A stretch of 64,000 bases of DNA from Haliscomenobacter sp. Its GTDB lineage: Bacteria > Bacteroidota > Bacteroidia > Chitinophagales > Saprospiraceae. Shown here piece by piece: positions 18,252 through 27,093 of the stretch (position 1 is the stretch's first letter; each line of letters starts with the position of its first letter). The stretch lies in contig NZ_JADKCX010000006.1 in the NCBI RefSeq assembly GCF_016718685.1, positions 94,853 through 158,852 on the forward strand, read 5' to 3'. Below the pieces are notes generated by a model. That model searched no databases. It saw only the letters and a program-made list of their open reading frames with translations, and was not told the DNA's origin. The position numbers were made by a program, and so were the translations under genes.

Positions 18252-19823
18252 TTAATTGGAAGAAACATGGTTTGAAAATTCCATTTTGTAATCGTCTTTG
18301 AATCCAACCAAAGTCAGCTCAATGTCCTTGTCTTTCGAACCGACGGATAAAAAATCCCGGATTAGTTGGACCACATCATGATCGATGTAGAAGGTGTCGG
18401 AAGCATCGATGACTACTTTACTGCCAGCAGGCAGGTGGTTCAAGGTTTGTTTGATGGCCGCTTTGTTCAAAAAGGAGACCTCTTGAGCCAATTTGATGTT
18501 GATGACTTCGCCTTCGTGGTATTCTTCTCTTTTGAAGAAATAAGCGAGTTTTAAGTTCGCTCTCAAAATAAAGAAGATGCTGACTACCAGTCCAATGGCG
18601 ACTCCTTCGAGTAAATCGGTGAACACCACCGCAACTACGGTCACGATAAATGGAATGACCTGGTATTTACCACTTTTCCACATGTGGATGAACACCGCTG
18701 GACTAGCCAACTTGTAACCAATCATCAACAGGATAGCCGCCAAACAGGCCAGGGGGATTTTATTGAGGATGCTAGGTATGGCAAGTACGGCGATCAACAA
18801 TAGAATACCATGGGAGATGGTTGCTGTTTTGGTGCGCCCGCCTGAATTGATGTTGGCCGAGGTTCTTACAATAACCGAGGTCATCGGAATGCCGCCAATT
18901 AAACCACTCAAGATGTTACCGGTTCCCTGCGCCAAAAGTTCGGCATTGGAGTTGGTGTACCGTTTCATTGGATCCAATTTATCTGCGGCTTCGATGCACA
19001 AGAGGGTTTCGATACTGGCTACAGCGGCAATGGTGAGCGCCACGATCCATACTTCTAGCTTTCCAATGCTAGAAAAATCAGGATTGGAAAATTGCCCGAT
19101 AAAATCGTCAAAAGACTTGGGCATTGGCAGATTGACCAAATGCTCCTGGCTGATCGCCAACGAAGAACCCGATGTCTTGAATACCTCATTCAGCACCACT
19201 CCAGCTACAACCGCTACGAGCGCTCCAGGAACAACCTTCAGTTTTTTCAGGAGGGGAACCTTATTGAAAGCAATCAATATCGCCAGTGAAACCAGTGTGA
19301 TGATGATTGCACCAAGGTGTGAATAGTTGACTGCATCAATGATGGCTGAAAAAGTGTTGTGCCCGGTCTTCGTTTCAATGAAGAAAAAGTCTCCTTCGTT
19401 GTCTACATCATACCCAATGGCATGCGGCAATTGTTTAAGGATGATGATGATGCCAATGGCTGTAAGCATTCCTTCGATGACATTGGAAGGAAAGTAGTTG
19501 GATATCGTTCCGGCTTTGGCCAAACCGAGTAAAATTTGAAAGACACCCGCCAAAACAACGGCCATCAAAAACGTTTCATAAGATCCTAAACTACTGATCG
19601 CCGCCAACAAGATCGCGGTTAGGCCGGCAGCCGGGCCCGATACACTCAATTGAGATTTACTGAGTACCCCGACAACGATACCTCCAATCACTCCGGAGAT
19701 AATTCCTGCAAACAATGGTGCCCCACTCGCCAGCGCAATGCCCAAACAAAGTGGAAGGGCTACCAGGAAAACCACTACACCCGCCTGGATGTCGGTTTTA
19801 AAATAATTCGCTTTGTTCCTCAT
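18252..19823 (-). CDS. SulP-family anion transporter (candidate bicarbonate importer)
   Basis: A 523-residue SLC26/SulP protein with an N-terminal transporter core of about 10-14 helices (FKTDIQAGVVVFLVALPLCL, ASGAPLFAGIISGVIGG, SVSGPAAGLTAI, GTGNILSGLIGGIPMTSVIVRTSANI). A cytoplasmic STAS domain follows (about residues 440-520; AAIKQTLNHLPAGSKVVIDASDTFYIDHDVVQLI). Family members carry sulfate, bicarbonate or other anions, usually with Na+ or H+. Position as first gene of an operon with carbonic anhydrase and DabAB argues for bicarbonate, as in BicA; this is inference. The 225-base gap upstream should hold the operon promoter, but I found no clear TAnnTTTG element. Confidence 0.92.
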   Translation of the reverse strand: MRNKANYFKTDIQAGVVVFLVALPLCLGIALASGAPLFAGIISGVIGGIVVGVLSKSQLSVSGPAAGLTAILLAAISSLGSYETFLMAVVLAGVFQILLGLAKAGTISNYFPSNVIEGMLTAIGIIIILKQLPHAIGYDVDNEGDFFFIETKTGHNTFSAIIDAVNYSHLGAIIITLVSLAILIAFNKVPLLKKLKVVPGALVAVVAGVVLNEVFKTSGSSLAISQEHLVNLPMPKSFDDFIGQFSNPDFSSIGKLEVWIVALTIAAVASIETLLCIEAADKLDPMKRYTNSNAELLAQGTGNILSGLIGGIPMTSVIVRTSANINSGGRTKTATISHGILLLIAVLAIPSILNKIPLACLAAILLMIGYKLASPAVFIHMWKSGKYQVIPFIVTVVAVVFTDLLEGVAIGLVVSIFFILRANLKLAYFFKREEYHEGEVINIKLAQEVSFLNKAAIKQTLNHLPAGSKVVIDASDTFYIDHDVVQLIRDFLSVGSKDKDIELTLVGFKDDYKMEFSNHVSSN

Positions 19824-20048
19824 TGTGCAATTGAGTTTTACGATGTATAGTCCAACTCTTTCCAGAGGGTAACTGTCCCTTTAGTAGGAATTAGATGAAT
19901 TCAAAAATGGAAGAATCACGATGAATGGTGTCCCGGAAACGCTAATATTTGCGTGAGCAAAAATTAGATCATGTGCAAGCAGCATGCAGCAATTTGATGC
20001 GACTCAAAATGCACGGAGCTGATCCAGGATGAATACAGAACGGAACAA

Positions 20049-20357
20049 CTATACCTCGGGAGGCAGTTCGGGTGAGGAGGTATAAAGCTCAGAAGAGGGC
20101 AAGTTGTCTGTAGGGAACAACGATTTTCTGAGTTTTTTTAATTTGAAAGTATACAGACCAAAGACCTGCTGATGTGCAAAGGAAATGGATTCCTTCTCTT
20201 TTTCCTTTTCTGTTTCGGTTTTTCCTTCTTCATCGGCATCATCGGTACCCAATTCGACAAGTTCGTACAAATCCCCCCCCTGCAACTGCTCCACCAAAGG
20301 AATGGTTACATTCAAAAATAGAATAAAAAGGAAAAGAAAAGGAAAAAAACGCTTCAT
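20049..20357 (-). CDS. small exported protein of unknown function
   Basis: I do not recognise this 102-residue protein. It has a strong signal-like N terminus (MKRFFPFLFLFILFLNVTIP), then an acidic/charged low-complexity stretch (GTDDADEEGKTETEKEKEKE, about residues 39-58) and a short basic segment (FKLKKLRKSLFP). No Cys follows the leader, so it is not a lipoprotein. It lies between the SulP operon and a small membrane protein gene on the same strand. It has no homology-type motifs, so it is called from the leader and clean frame only. Confidence 0.55.
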   Translation of the reverse strand: MKRFFPFLFLFILFLNVTIPLVEQLQGGDLYELVELGTDDADEEGKTETEKEKEKESISFAHQQVFGLYTFKLKKLRKSLFPTDNLPSSELYTSSPELPPEV

Positions 20358-20521
20358 AAAATCGGAGCATATTTTGTACGCTGCACAAATTTAACAATTT
20401 TATTTGAAGAACAGATGGTTGGTGGAAAAGTTGAACGAGATATTTTTCATTAAAATACAGAAAGGGGATATCAACCATTTAATTGCCAATATCCCCTCCA
20501 TGCATGCATGATTATTTTCGA

Positions 20522-20968
20522 CTAAAACCAGGCACTTCCGTACCCAATATACAAAAACGGCCAGGGAATACCCGCCAGAATGATCAATAAGCCCAACGCA
20601 TAAAACCAGAAAGTGGTTTTGAATTTGGCCGCATCACCCGACTTGCGCTTGGCGCGGCTGTATCCGATGGTGATCAGCGCGACCCCGAGGATCATCATGG
20701 TCATGTGCTCTACGGCAAAGTAACGCAGCACTTTATCGCCCATGGCCTCTCCAATAGGAAGTACTTTTCCACTAACGAAGTACAGCGCAAGCCCAACCAC
20801 CAATTGCAGGTGACTGAAAATCAGCGCAAACAAGCCCAGTTTTTTATCTCTGTCGGTATAACTGGCTTTGCCTCCCATTTTGGTTCCGGCATTGAAGATG
20901 GCTGCCAACAGCAACAACAAAACCACCCAGCGCAAACCAGAATGGGAGTGTATAAGCATTGGATACAT
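20522..20968 (-). CDS. four-helix membrane protein with conserved histidines (cytochrome-b-like)
   Basis: The likely start is MYPMLIHSHSGLRWVVL at 20968; the open frame extends upstream to 21061 only through a GTGTGGGTG tract that looks untranslated. The 148-residue protein has four hydrophobic helices with histidines near their ends (HSHSGLRW, FSHLQLVVGL, VEHMTMM). This arrangement recalls small di-heme b-type cytochromes of Bacteroidota, but no heme ligand pattern is proven. It ends in KTTFWFYALGLLIILAGIPWPFLYIG. It is downstream of mnmG with about 100 bases between, so it could be cotranscribed. Function unknown. Confidence 0.75.
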   Translation of the reverse strand: MYPMLIHSHSGLRWVVLLLLLAAIFNAGTKMGGKASYTDRDKKLGLFALIFSHLQLVVGLALYFVSGKVLPIGEAMGDKVLRYFAVEHMTMMILGVALITIGYSRAKRKSGDAAKFKTTFWFYALGLLIILAGIPWPFLYIGYGSAWF

Positions 20969-21035
20969 AGTTGTGTATTTTTGTTTAAGATTAAAGGAAT
21001 TCGGTTCAATGAAAAAGAATCTCAAGGGCAGTCGA

Positions 21036-21064
21036 CAACACACCCACACCATCACACTCACACC
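21036..21064. repeat. CACACCC-type tract between mnmG and the small membrane gene
   Basis: The sequence is an imperfect run of CACACCC/CACTC units. Its end, ctcacaccctatct, is identical to that of the tract at 31644-31676, and it is of the same kind as the perfect CACACC x5 tract at 62582-62611. Here the G-rich strand is the one transcribed into the leader of 20522-20968. Confidence 0.6.
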
Positions 21065-21068
21065 CTAT

Positions 21069-22937
21069 CTATCTCCCCATATGCACCAACAACACCGAAA
21101 TGTCCGACGGCGAAATGCCACTGATGCGGCTCGCCTGTCCGATGGTGCGGGGGCGCATGCGGGTCAGTTTTTCCCGCGCTTCTTTTGACAAGGAAGGCAA
21201 GGCATGGTAATCCAGGGTATCCCACAATTTTACTTCCTCCAGGCGGTTCATTTTGTTCACCAATTCCTGTTCTTTGCGGATGTAGCCCTCGTATTTCATA
21301 TTGATTTCGGCCAATTCGACGCATTCCTGGGCATGGGCTTGCAGAAACTGGTGCAGATCGGGCACAACTTCGCGCAAGTCATCAAGATTGATGTTGGGGC
21401 GCAGCAAGATGGTGCTCAACTTCACCTTTTGTCGGGTAGCTGAACTTTCTTTGGATTCCAGGTATTGGTTGATTTGTTCAGGCGCAATGCTGTACTCTTC
21501 GAGAAAGCGCTCGATGGCTTTGGCGGATGCTTCTTTCGTCTGCACACGTTCCATACGCTCATCCATCCCGCGTACGCCCAGTTCGTAAGCCAGCGGAGTG
21601 AGGCGCAAATCCGCATTGTCCTGACGCAGGAGAATGCGGTATTCGGCGCGGGAAGTAAACATGCGGTAAGGCTCCTGCGTACCTTTGTTCACCAAGTCGT
21701 CGATCAGCACGCCAATGTAACCTTCCGAACGTTTGATGATCAGGGGTTCCTGCTCGTTGATGGCCAGGTGGGCGTTGAAACCCGCCATCATGCCCTGGCA
21801 GGCTGCTTCTTCGTAACCCGTAGTGCCATTGATTTGTCCGGCAAAAAAGAGGTTTTTCACCAAACGGGTCTCCAGCGTCATTTCCAACTGGGTGGGCGGG
21901 AAATAGTCGTACTCAATCGCATACCCCGGACGGAACATTTTGACGTTTTCAAAACCCGGAATCAGGCGCAACGCCTTGTATTGTACATCCTCCGGCAAGG
22001 AAGAAGAAAAGCCGTTGACGTAAATTTCGCAGGTATCCCAACCTTCGGGCTCCACAAAAAGCTGGTGCCGATCTTTGTCGGCAAAGCGGTTGATTTTGTC
22101 TTCAATCGAAGGGCAATAACGCGGTCCCAAACCCTGGATGCGCCCGTTGAACATCGGCGAACGGTCGAAACCTGTTTTGAGGGTTTCGTGCACCTGCGTG
22201 CTGGTATAGGTCACGTGGCAGGGCAACTGTTTGGTGATGGGCGGCGTATCGGTATAGGAAAATTTGCCCGGATTTTCGTCACCAGGTTGGACTTCCATGG
22301 CGTCGTAATTCAGGGTACGGCCATCCACGCGGGGCGGAGTGCCGGTTTTCATCCGGCCAGCTTCAAAACCCAGTTCCACCAATTGTTCGGTGATGCCTTT
22401 GGCAGCGCTTTCGCCTGCGCGGCCTCCGCCGAGTTGTTTTTCGCCAATGTGGATGATGCCATTGAGGAAGGTGCCGTTGGTGAGCACGACGGCTTTGCCG
22501 GGTATTTCAAGGCCCATGCTGGTCACCACGCCGCGCACTACGCCGCCGCGAATGACCAATCCTTTGACCATGTCTTGCCAAAAGTCTACATTGGGGTGCT
22601 CCTCCAACATGTTGCGCCACTTGCGTGCAAACAACATGCGGTCGCTTTGGGCGCGTGGACTCCACATGGCCGGGCCTTTGGAGCGGTTGAGCATGCGGAA
22701 CTGCACCATGGTATGATCGGTCACAATGCCAGAATAGCCGCCCAGTGCATCGATTTCGCGCACAATCTGCCCCTTGGCCACCCCGCCCATGGCAGGGTTG
22801 CACGACATTTGGGCGATGGTTTGCATGTTCATCGTCACGAGGCACACTTTGGAGCCCAAATTTGCTGCGGCCACCGCGGCTTCACAACCGGCGTGGCCAG
22901 CCCCCACTACTATCACATCGTATTCGGGAAACATCAA
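21069..22937 (-). CDS. mnmG: tRNA uridine-5-carboxymethylaminomethyl modification enzyme MnmG (GidA)
   Basis: MnmG is the FAD-dependent partner of MnmE; together they install cmnm5 on U34 of certain tRNAs in the cytoplasm. The 622-residue length is typical. Features: Rossmann FAD loop GAGHAGCEAA at 11-20, MSCNPAMGGVAKGQIVREIDALGG, the TGTPPRVDGRTLN region, INGTTGYEEAACQGMMAGFNA, and the C-terminal helical tRNA-binding part with EYRILLRQDNADLRLT and the end signature IGQASRISGISPSDISVLLV. The start MMFPEYDVIVVGAG allows M1 or M2. A TACTTTTG promoter-like element lies 33 bases upstream. The gene is probably transcribed alone or with 20522-20968. Confidence 0.97.
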   Translation of the reverse strand: MMFPEYDVIVVGAGHAGCEAAVAAANLGSKVCLVTMNMQTIAQMSCNPAMGGVAKGQIVREIDALGGYSGIVTDHTMVQFRMLNRSKGPAMWSPRAQSDRMLFARKWRNMLEEHPNVDFWQDMVKGLVIRGGVVRGVVTSMGLEIPGKAVVLTNGTFLNGIIHIGEKQLGGGRAGESAAKGITEQLVELGFEAGRMKTGTPPRVDGRTLNYDAMEVQPGDENPGKFSYTDTPPITKQLPCHVTYTSTQVHETLKTGFDRSPMFNGRIQGLGPRYCPSIEDKINRFADKDRHQLFVEPEGWDTCEIYVNGFSSSLPEDVQYKALRLIPGFENVKMFRPGYAIEYDYFPPTQLEMTLETRLVKNLFFAGQINGTTGYEEAACQGMMAGFNAHLAINEQEPLIIKRSEGYIGVLIDDLVNKGTQEPYRMFTSRAEYRILLRQDNADLRLTPLAYELGVRGMDERMERVQTKEASAKAIERFLEEYSIAPEQINQYLESKESSATRQKVKLSTILLRPNINLDDLREVVPDLHQFLQAHAQECVELAEINMKYEGYIRKEQELVNKMNRLEEVKLWDTLDYHALPSLSKEAREKLTRMRPRTIGQASRISGISPSDISVLLVHMGR

Positions 22938-22969
22938 TCGCTATTTTTCAAGAGTTTGGCGCTAAGCCA

Positions 22970-22977
22970 CAAAAGTA
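22970..22977 (-). promoter_or_regulatory. Bacteroidota -7 element for mnmG
   Basis: On the minus strand the bases read TACTTTTG, an exact match to TAnnTTTG, 33 bases before the mnmG start. A -33 TTG/TTTG box at the expected distance is not evident, so the call is moderate. Confidence 0.45.
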
Positions 22978-23064
22978 ATAAAAGCCTTGGTTCTAATGGC
23001 ATAGAACAGTAAAAGGGGGAAAAACGTTCGGATCGGTGTTTTTTCCTTAATTGCAAAAAAAACA

Positions 23065-24987
23065 TCAGCGCCCCAGTCCCTTCAACTTCTCCAACGCCTC
23101 CGCCATTCCCGGCTTCAACTTCAGTGCCGCTTCATAGTCCACAATTGCCCCGGCATTGTCGCCGCTCAGTTGTTTGGCCTGGCCACGGTTGAAAAAATGA
23201 TAGGGATCTTGCGCATCGAGGGATATGGCTTTGTCGTAATCCTGTTTTGCGGCGGCGTAATTGCCAGTGAGCAGGTAGGCATAGCCGCGTGCGCCGTAGT
23301 TGGCGGCTTTTTCCAAGAGGGAGTTTTTGATCACAAAAGTCAAATCCTCGATGGCCGCCTGGGGATTTTTATTCAATTGCGCAATCGAGCGGTTGTAGCG
23401 CACGCTGACATTGCTTGAATCGAGTTTCAAAGCTTGATTGAACATCTCAACGGCCTTGTCTACTTTCCCCTGGGTGCCGTAGGCGTTGCCCAGACCTTCG
23501 TAGATGGATACGTTTTGGAAGTTGTTCTGTAGGGCGGCTTCAAAGTCGGCGATGGCCAAATCGATGCGGCCCGTTTTGCCGTAATAATGCCCCCGGATTT
23601 TGCGGGGTTCACCTGCGTTGGGGTAGAGCTTGATCACGTTGGTCCAGAGGGTATCGTGGTTTTGCCAGATGTCCACTTGTTCGCGGGTGCGCAGCATAAA
23701 AAACAGGTTGAGGCCTAGGATTGCCCCCCAAACTGCGTATTTGCTGGCCGACATTTTGCGAATCAACGCATCCAAACCGTAGCCCAGCATAAAAAACAAC
23801 CCCACATAAGGCAAATAGGTATAGCGGTCAGCCATGACCACTGCGCCTACCGAAATGACTTGCAATACCAAGGCAATGGTAAAAAAGTAGAAGCCAAAAC
23901 CGAAGAGGTAAATCTTGTGTTTGCGGGCATTCCACAGGCTCCAGGCACCCACTGCCAGGGTAAATAGCAAACCGAAGAGATAGACGCTTCCTTCCGTACC
24001 TTGTTTCACGGCATCCAAACTGGGATATGGATAAAAGGCCGAGAGGTTAAAGGGCAAAAACAGCTTGACGATGTACATCATGAACCCGTAACCGGCAAAC
24101 TTGAAGCGCTGAAAAGGACTGAATACATCAAAATCGGCCAGGGCATCGTTTTTTTCCACCATGCCAAACATGCCGTAAAAACTGCCACCGTCCTGCACAT
24201 CCAGCGCAATCAACCCAAACAAAACCGCGAGCGCAATGAAAGGGATTTTTTCCAAAAGACTACCCAGGGAGAGTATTTTTCGACCCTGCCAATAATCGAG
24301 CAGAAACAATACCGGAACCAGCGAAACCGCCATCGCTTTGGACAAACAGGACAACAAAAAGGCCAGCAAGGCCAAAACCCACCACAGGCCAAACTTGCCC
24401 TTTTCGAGGTGTTTCCAGTACGCCAGTGCCGACAACAAGAAGAAAAATACGTACAATACATCTTTGCGCTCGGATACCCAGGCTACCGACTCCACGTGCA
24501 TGGGGTGAAGTCCAAAACCCAGCGCCGTAACCAGCCCAATCAGCACATTGCGCTTACTGAGCAGAAAGGCGAAGAAAAAAACCAAACCCGTATTGAAGAT
24601 GTGGAAAATGAGATTGAACCAGATGTAAGCGCGAGCACTTTCAATACCCGAATTGGCGGCATTCCACCACAGCGTAGCCATGGTCAAAGGGTGGTAATTC
24701 AGGGACACCACCGAACGCAGCAAAACGTGGAGGTTTTCTTGATTGGCAGGCTGTAGGTAGGGGTTTTCGGTCACGTAGGTGGGATCGTCCCAGTCTACAA
24801 ACTGATTGTCCAAAGCCCGCATATAAGCGATGAATACCCAGGCGGCTAAAAGGGCGACCCACAACCAGACCATGGGATTGGGGGTAGAGACAGACTGCGT
24901 CGCGTCTTTACGAGGAGATGCAGCCTTAATTGGTTTGGCCCCGGAGGAAGGGCGCTGGGCAACAGGTTTTTTCTTCGGCTTGGACAT
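23065..24987 (-). CDS. TMTC-like membrane protein with C-terminal TPR repeats
   Basis: A 640-residue protein with a basic, Pro/Lys-rich N-terminal tail (about 40 residues), then about 10-12 transmembrane helices (residues about 40-430) and four to five TPR units (about 450-635; GLGNAYGTQGKVDKAVEMFNQALKLDSSN, YAYLLTGNYAAAKQDYDKAI, FFNRGQAKQLSGDNAGAIVDYEAAL). The first loop carries the acidic VDWDDPTYV motif and later HPMHVESVAWVSERKDVLYVFFF. Both are hallmarks of the GT-C fold protein O-mannosyltransferase-like TMTC proteins. The family is suggested to transfer sugars from lipid-linked donors to exported proteins; the bacterial substrate is unknown. The gene is separated from rhodanese by a long inverted repeat and stands alone. 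Confidence 0.82.
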   Translation of the reverse strand: MSKPKKKPVAQRPSSGAKPIKAASPRKDATQSVSTPNPMVWLWVALLAAWVFIAYMRALDNQFVDWDDPTYVTENPYLQPANQENLHVLLRSVVSLNYHPLTMATLWWNAANSGIESARAYIWFNLIFHIFNTGLVFFFAFLLSKRNVLIGLVTALGFGLHPMHVESVAWVSERKDVLYVFFFLLSALAYWKHLEKGKFGLWWVLALLAFLLSCLSKAMAVSLVPVLFLLDYWQGRKILSLGSLLEKIPFIALAVLFGLIALDVQDGGSFYGMFGMVEKNDALADFDVFSPFQRFKFAGYGFMMYIVKLFLPFNLSAFYPYPSLDAVKQGTEGSVYLFGLLFTLAVGAWSLWNARKHKIYLFGFGFYFFTIALVLQVISVGAVVMADRYTYLPYVGLFFMLGYGLDALIRKMSASKYAVWGAILGLNLFFMLRTREQVDIWQNHDTLWTNVIKLYPNAGEPRKIRGHYYGKTGRIDLAIADFEAALQNNFQNVSIYEGLGNAYGTQGKVDKAVEMFNQALKLDSSNVSVRYNRSIAQLNKNPQAAIEDLTFVIKNSLLEKAANYGARGYAYLLTGNYAAAKQDYDKAISLDAQDPYHFFNRGQAKQLSGDNAGAIVDYEAALKLKPGMAEALEKLKGLGR

Positions 24988-25023
24988 GATGGCACAGTTT
25001 TGCGCCGAAAAATAAGGAATTTT

Positions 25024-25111
25024 GTTGAGGAGTTGAGGTGTTTAGAAGTTGAGGCTACCGCGAGCGATAATAGGCGGTAGCCTCAACTTCTAAACACCTC
25101 AACTCCTCAAC
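25024..25111. repeat. 38-base perfect inverted repeat touching a stop codon
   Basis: Arms 25024-25061 and 25074-25111 are exact complements around a 12-base loop. The right arm ends on the first base of the rhodanese stop codon (minus strand), so the repeat starts immediately after the coding region. A shortened, imperfect relative (gttgaggagttgagaagttg near 25486) sits at the other end of the same gene. It is probably the rhodanese terminator. Confidence 0.75.
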
Positions 25112-25473
25112 TATTTTGTCCAAGCCGTATACCCTCCATCCAAATTGTAAATCTTCTTGAAGCCCATTTCTTGCAGAATACCGGCTGCTCTGGCACTGCG
25201 GATGCCCGATAGGCAGTATACGGCTACGGGGCGTTTTTTGTCCAGTTTGGCCGCCATGGTTCTGAATTCACTACTTTTGACATCGATGTTTTGAGCACCT
25301 TCGATACTCCCGGCACTGAATTCAGCGGGGGTGCGTGCATCCACCAATTGTATTTTTTTGGATTGGATGGTTTTTTTGAAGGCCGCTACATCCTGTGTAA
25401 TGATGCCTGGGGATTGAGCTTGTACACAAGAAGTAAAACCGATGAGCAGAAAAAGATAAAGTACTGTTTTCAT
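25111..25473 (-). CDS. exported rhodanese-domain protein
   Basis: The start chosen is MKTVLYLFLLIGFTSC at 25473, which gives a lipoprotein-type signal (IGFTSC). The upstream ATG at 25533 reads through an intergenic repeat. The 120-residue product is a single rhodanese domain: VDARTPAEFSAGSIEGAQNID (CH2A-like), then the active-site Cys in VYCLSGIRSARAAGIL and the closing GGYTAW. Such domains move sulfane sulfur or act as periplasmic thiol carriers. It is probably a lipoprotein facing the periplasm, and so an Lgt substrate. Its neighbours, an M15 peptidase and a TPR membrane protein, give no pathway. Confidence 0.87.
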   Translation of the reverse strand: MKTVLYLFLLIGFTSCVQAQSPGIITQDVAAFKKTIQSKKIQLVDARTPAEFSAGSIEGAQNIDVKSSEFRTMAAKLDKKRPVAVYCLSGIRSARAAGILQEMGFKKIYNLDGGYTAWTK

Positions 25474-25544
25474 GGTAATGAAGTTGAGGAGTTGAGAAGT
25501 TGGGTGGGTCAAAGCCGTTTTCGGTAGCCTCAACTTCTTAACAA

Positions 25545-26303
25545 TTATAAAAATTCCGGACGGTATTCAAAATGCATGGAATCGTAATGATACCATTTGC
25601 CGCCCCAGATGAAACCGTGTTTTTCGAAAATATCTACCACCTGTTTGGGGATGCTGTTTTTGTAGCCCAACTTGGCGTCTTCATTGGTACACTTGCAGTC
25701 CCATTGCCAATAGTGTGAGAATTTCACGTTGATGTCAATGGTCATGCCAAAACTGTGCATACTCAGGCGGTTGGTGCCTTTGATGACCCGCCAAAGGAAA
25801 GTGCCGCCGGGATTTTCGAGGTATTGTTTTAGTGCGGGTAGTTTGTCCAGCTCTTGCGAAATGGCTTCCAGTTTTTTGTCTACTCCATTTATTTTGGTCA
25901 CCAGAATTTTGGCGCCAATCGTTTTGGGCAACCAGACGATTTCGCGCAAATTGGCGCGGACTTCTTCCTGAGTATTCCCGTACATTTTCATGTAAAAAGG
26001 CATAAAGCGGATGCGACCCGGGTCTTGATTGACCAGAATGCCGTCTTTGCCCGGAAATTTTTGTGGATAGGCATATCGAAACTGGTCTTCCAAATCGGGC
26101 TGATCCAACAATTCCTGGAAGCTCTTGTTTTTTTTGCCATCATCGTACGTAAAAACGGTTCCGTCCTTAAACGTAATGCTGTTGGCGTCGGCTTTGGCGA
26201 TAAAATCGGGATAGGCCTTTTGCAGGCGTTGAATGCCTGGGGGTATTTCCGGGTTAGCTTGTAGTGTCCAAAACCAGGATAGGAGTAAAAACAAAATCGG
26301 CAT
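25545..26303 (-). CDS. M15-family peptidoglycan peptidase
   Basis: A 252-residue protein with a short hydrophobic leader (MPILFLLLSWFWTLQA), so it is exported to the periplasm. The zinc site of the VanY/M15 DD- or L,D-peptidases is visible: SMHSFGMTIDIN (SxHxxGxAxD-like; His and Asp ligands, about residues 181-192) and the C-terminal HFEYRPE (HxE-like; Glu base and His ligand in MHFE). It would trim peptide stems of peptidoglycan. The N-terminal 120 residues match no named domain. The two Cys in WDCKCTNED may pair. It is a separate gene, 71 bases from the rhodanese start and on the same strand. Confidence 0.85.
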   Translation of the reverse strand: MPILFLLLSWFWTLQANPEIPPGIQRLQKAYPDFIAKADANSITFKDGTVFTYDDGKKNKSFQELLDQPDLEDQFRYAYPQKFPGKDGILVNQDPGRIRFMPFYMKMYGNTQEEVRANLREIVWLPKTIGAKILVTKINGVDKKLEAISQELDKLPALKQYLENPGGTFLWRVIKGTNRLSMHSFGMTIDINVKFSHYWQWDCKCTNEDAKLGYKNSIPKQVVDIFEKHGFIWGGKWYHYDSMHFEYRPEFL

Positions 26304-26367
26304 GTCTGGATTTTTTTACAAAAATAAGGGAAAGTGGGACTTTGTGCTGTGATCTATTGCACAGAAC

Positions 26368-27093
26368 TTATACAGCGTCAAACACCTTGTCCTGGCCCCA
26401 ACGCTCCGATAAAATTTTGAAAAAAGCCGGGCGATAACTCTGCCCAATCGGAATCTCGTGTTTGCCGATGCTCACCTGATGCCGTTCCACCACATTGAGA
26501 TGCCGCAGGGAGATGATGTACGACTTGTGGATTTTGCAGAAAAAATCAGGCAGGATTTCCTGTACGTCTTGCATGTTTTGCCGACTCAGGATTTTGCGAT
26601 CGCAGGTGTGGAACACCACGTAGTTTTCACTTTTTTCCAAAAAAAGCACCTCTTCCCAATTGAGGCGGTACAACTTGGGGCCACTTTTGATGAAAATTTC
26701 CTGGGCCTGCGGATTTGGTTCTGGTACGGCGGCAACCGCAGTTTCTTCTTTGGTGCAACGGCTGCAAGCTTGCAAAAAACGTTCAAACGTGATGGGTTTG
26801 ACCAGGTAATCGATGGCCTCCAGCTCGTAACTGGCCACCGCGTATTCGGAATAAGCCGTGGTGAAAATGACTTTGGGCTTCTGGGGCAGTGCGCGGTAAA
26901 ATTCTACCCCGGAGATTTGGGGCATGTGGATGTCGAGCAACAACAAGTCAACGGGATGTTTTTGTAAAAAAGCCAGTGCTTCGAGTGGATTGCGGTAAGT
27001 ACCTACACATTTCAGCCAGGGCAAACGATTGACGTAGTTGCTCAAGAGTTCGACCGCTTTGGGTTCATCATCAATGATCAGTACTTCTTTCAT
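26368..27093 (-). CDS. LytTR-type response regulator
   Basis: A 241-residue regulator: receiver domain (residues about 1-120; acidic pair in IIDDEPKA, phospho-acceptor D54 in LLLLDIHMPQISG, Lys in LVKPITFERFL) and LytTR DNA-binding domain (about 138-236; IFIKSGPKLYRLNWEEVLFLEKSENYV, FCKIHKSYIISLRHL). It starts four bases inside the end of the LytS-type kinase gene (27090-27093), so the two form a coupled pair. LytTR proteins bind direct repeats near target promoters; the targets are not evident. Family roles include cell-wall and surface functions, but nothing here proves it. Confidence 0.93.
   Translation of the reverse strand: MKEVLIIDDEPKAVELLSNYVNRLPWLKCVGTYRNPLEALAFLQKHPVDLLLLDIHMPQISGVEFYRALPQKPKVIFTTAYSEYAVASYELEAIDYLVKPITFERFLQACSRCTKEETAVAAVPEPNPQAQEIFIKSGPKLYRLNWEEVLFLEKSENYVVFHTCDRKILSRQNMQDVQEILPDFFCKIHKSYIISLRHLNVVERHQVSIGKHEIPIGQSYRPAFFKILSERWGQDKVFDAV

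Noticed and set aside
20969..21061. N-terminal extension of the small membrane protein
   Set aside because: It is translated from a GTGTGGGTG tract and lacks conservation-type features; the histidine-rich family start is at 20968.
21465..23012. Plus-strand frame of 515 codons
   Set aside because: Antisense to mnmG; a His- and Gly-rich shadow of a GC-biased gene.
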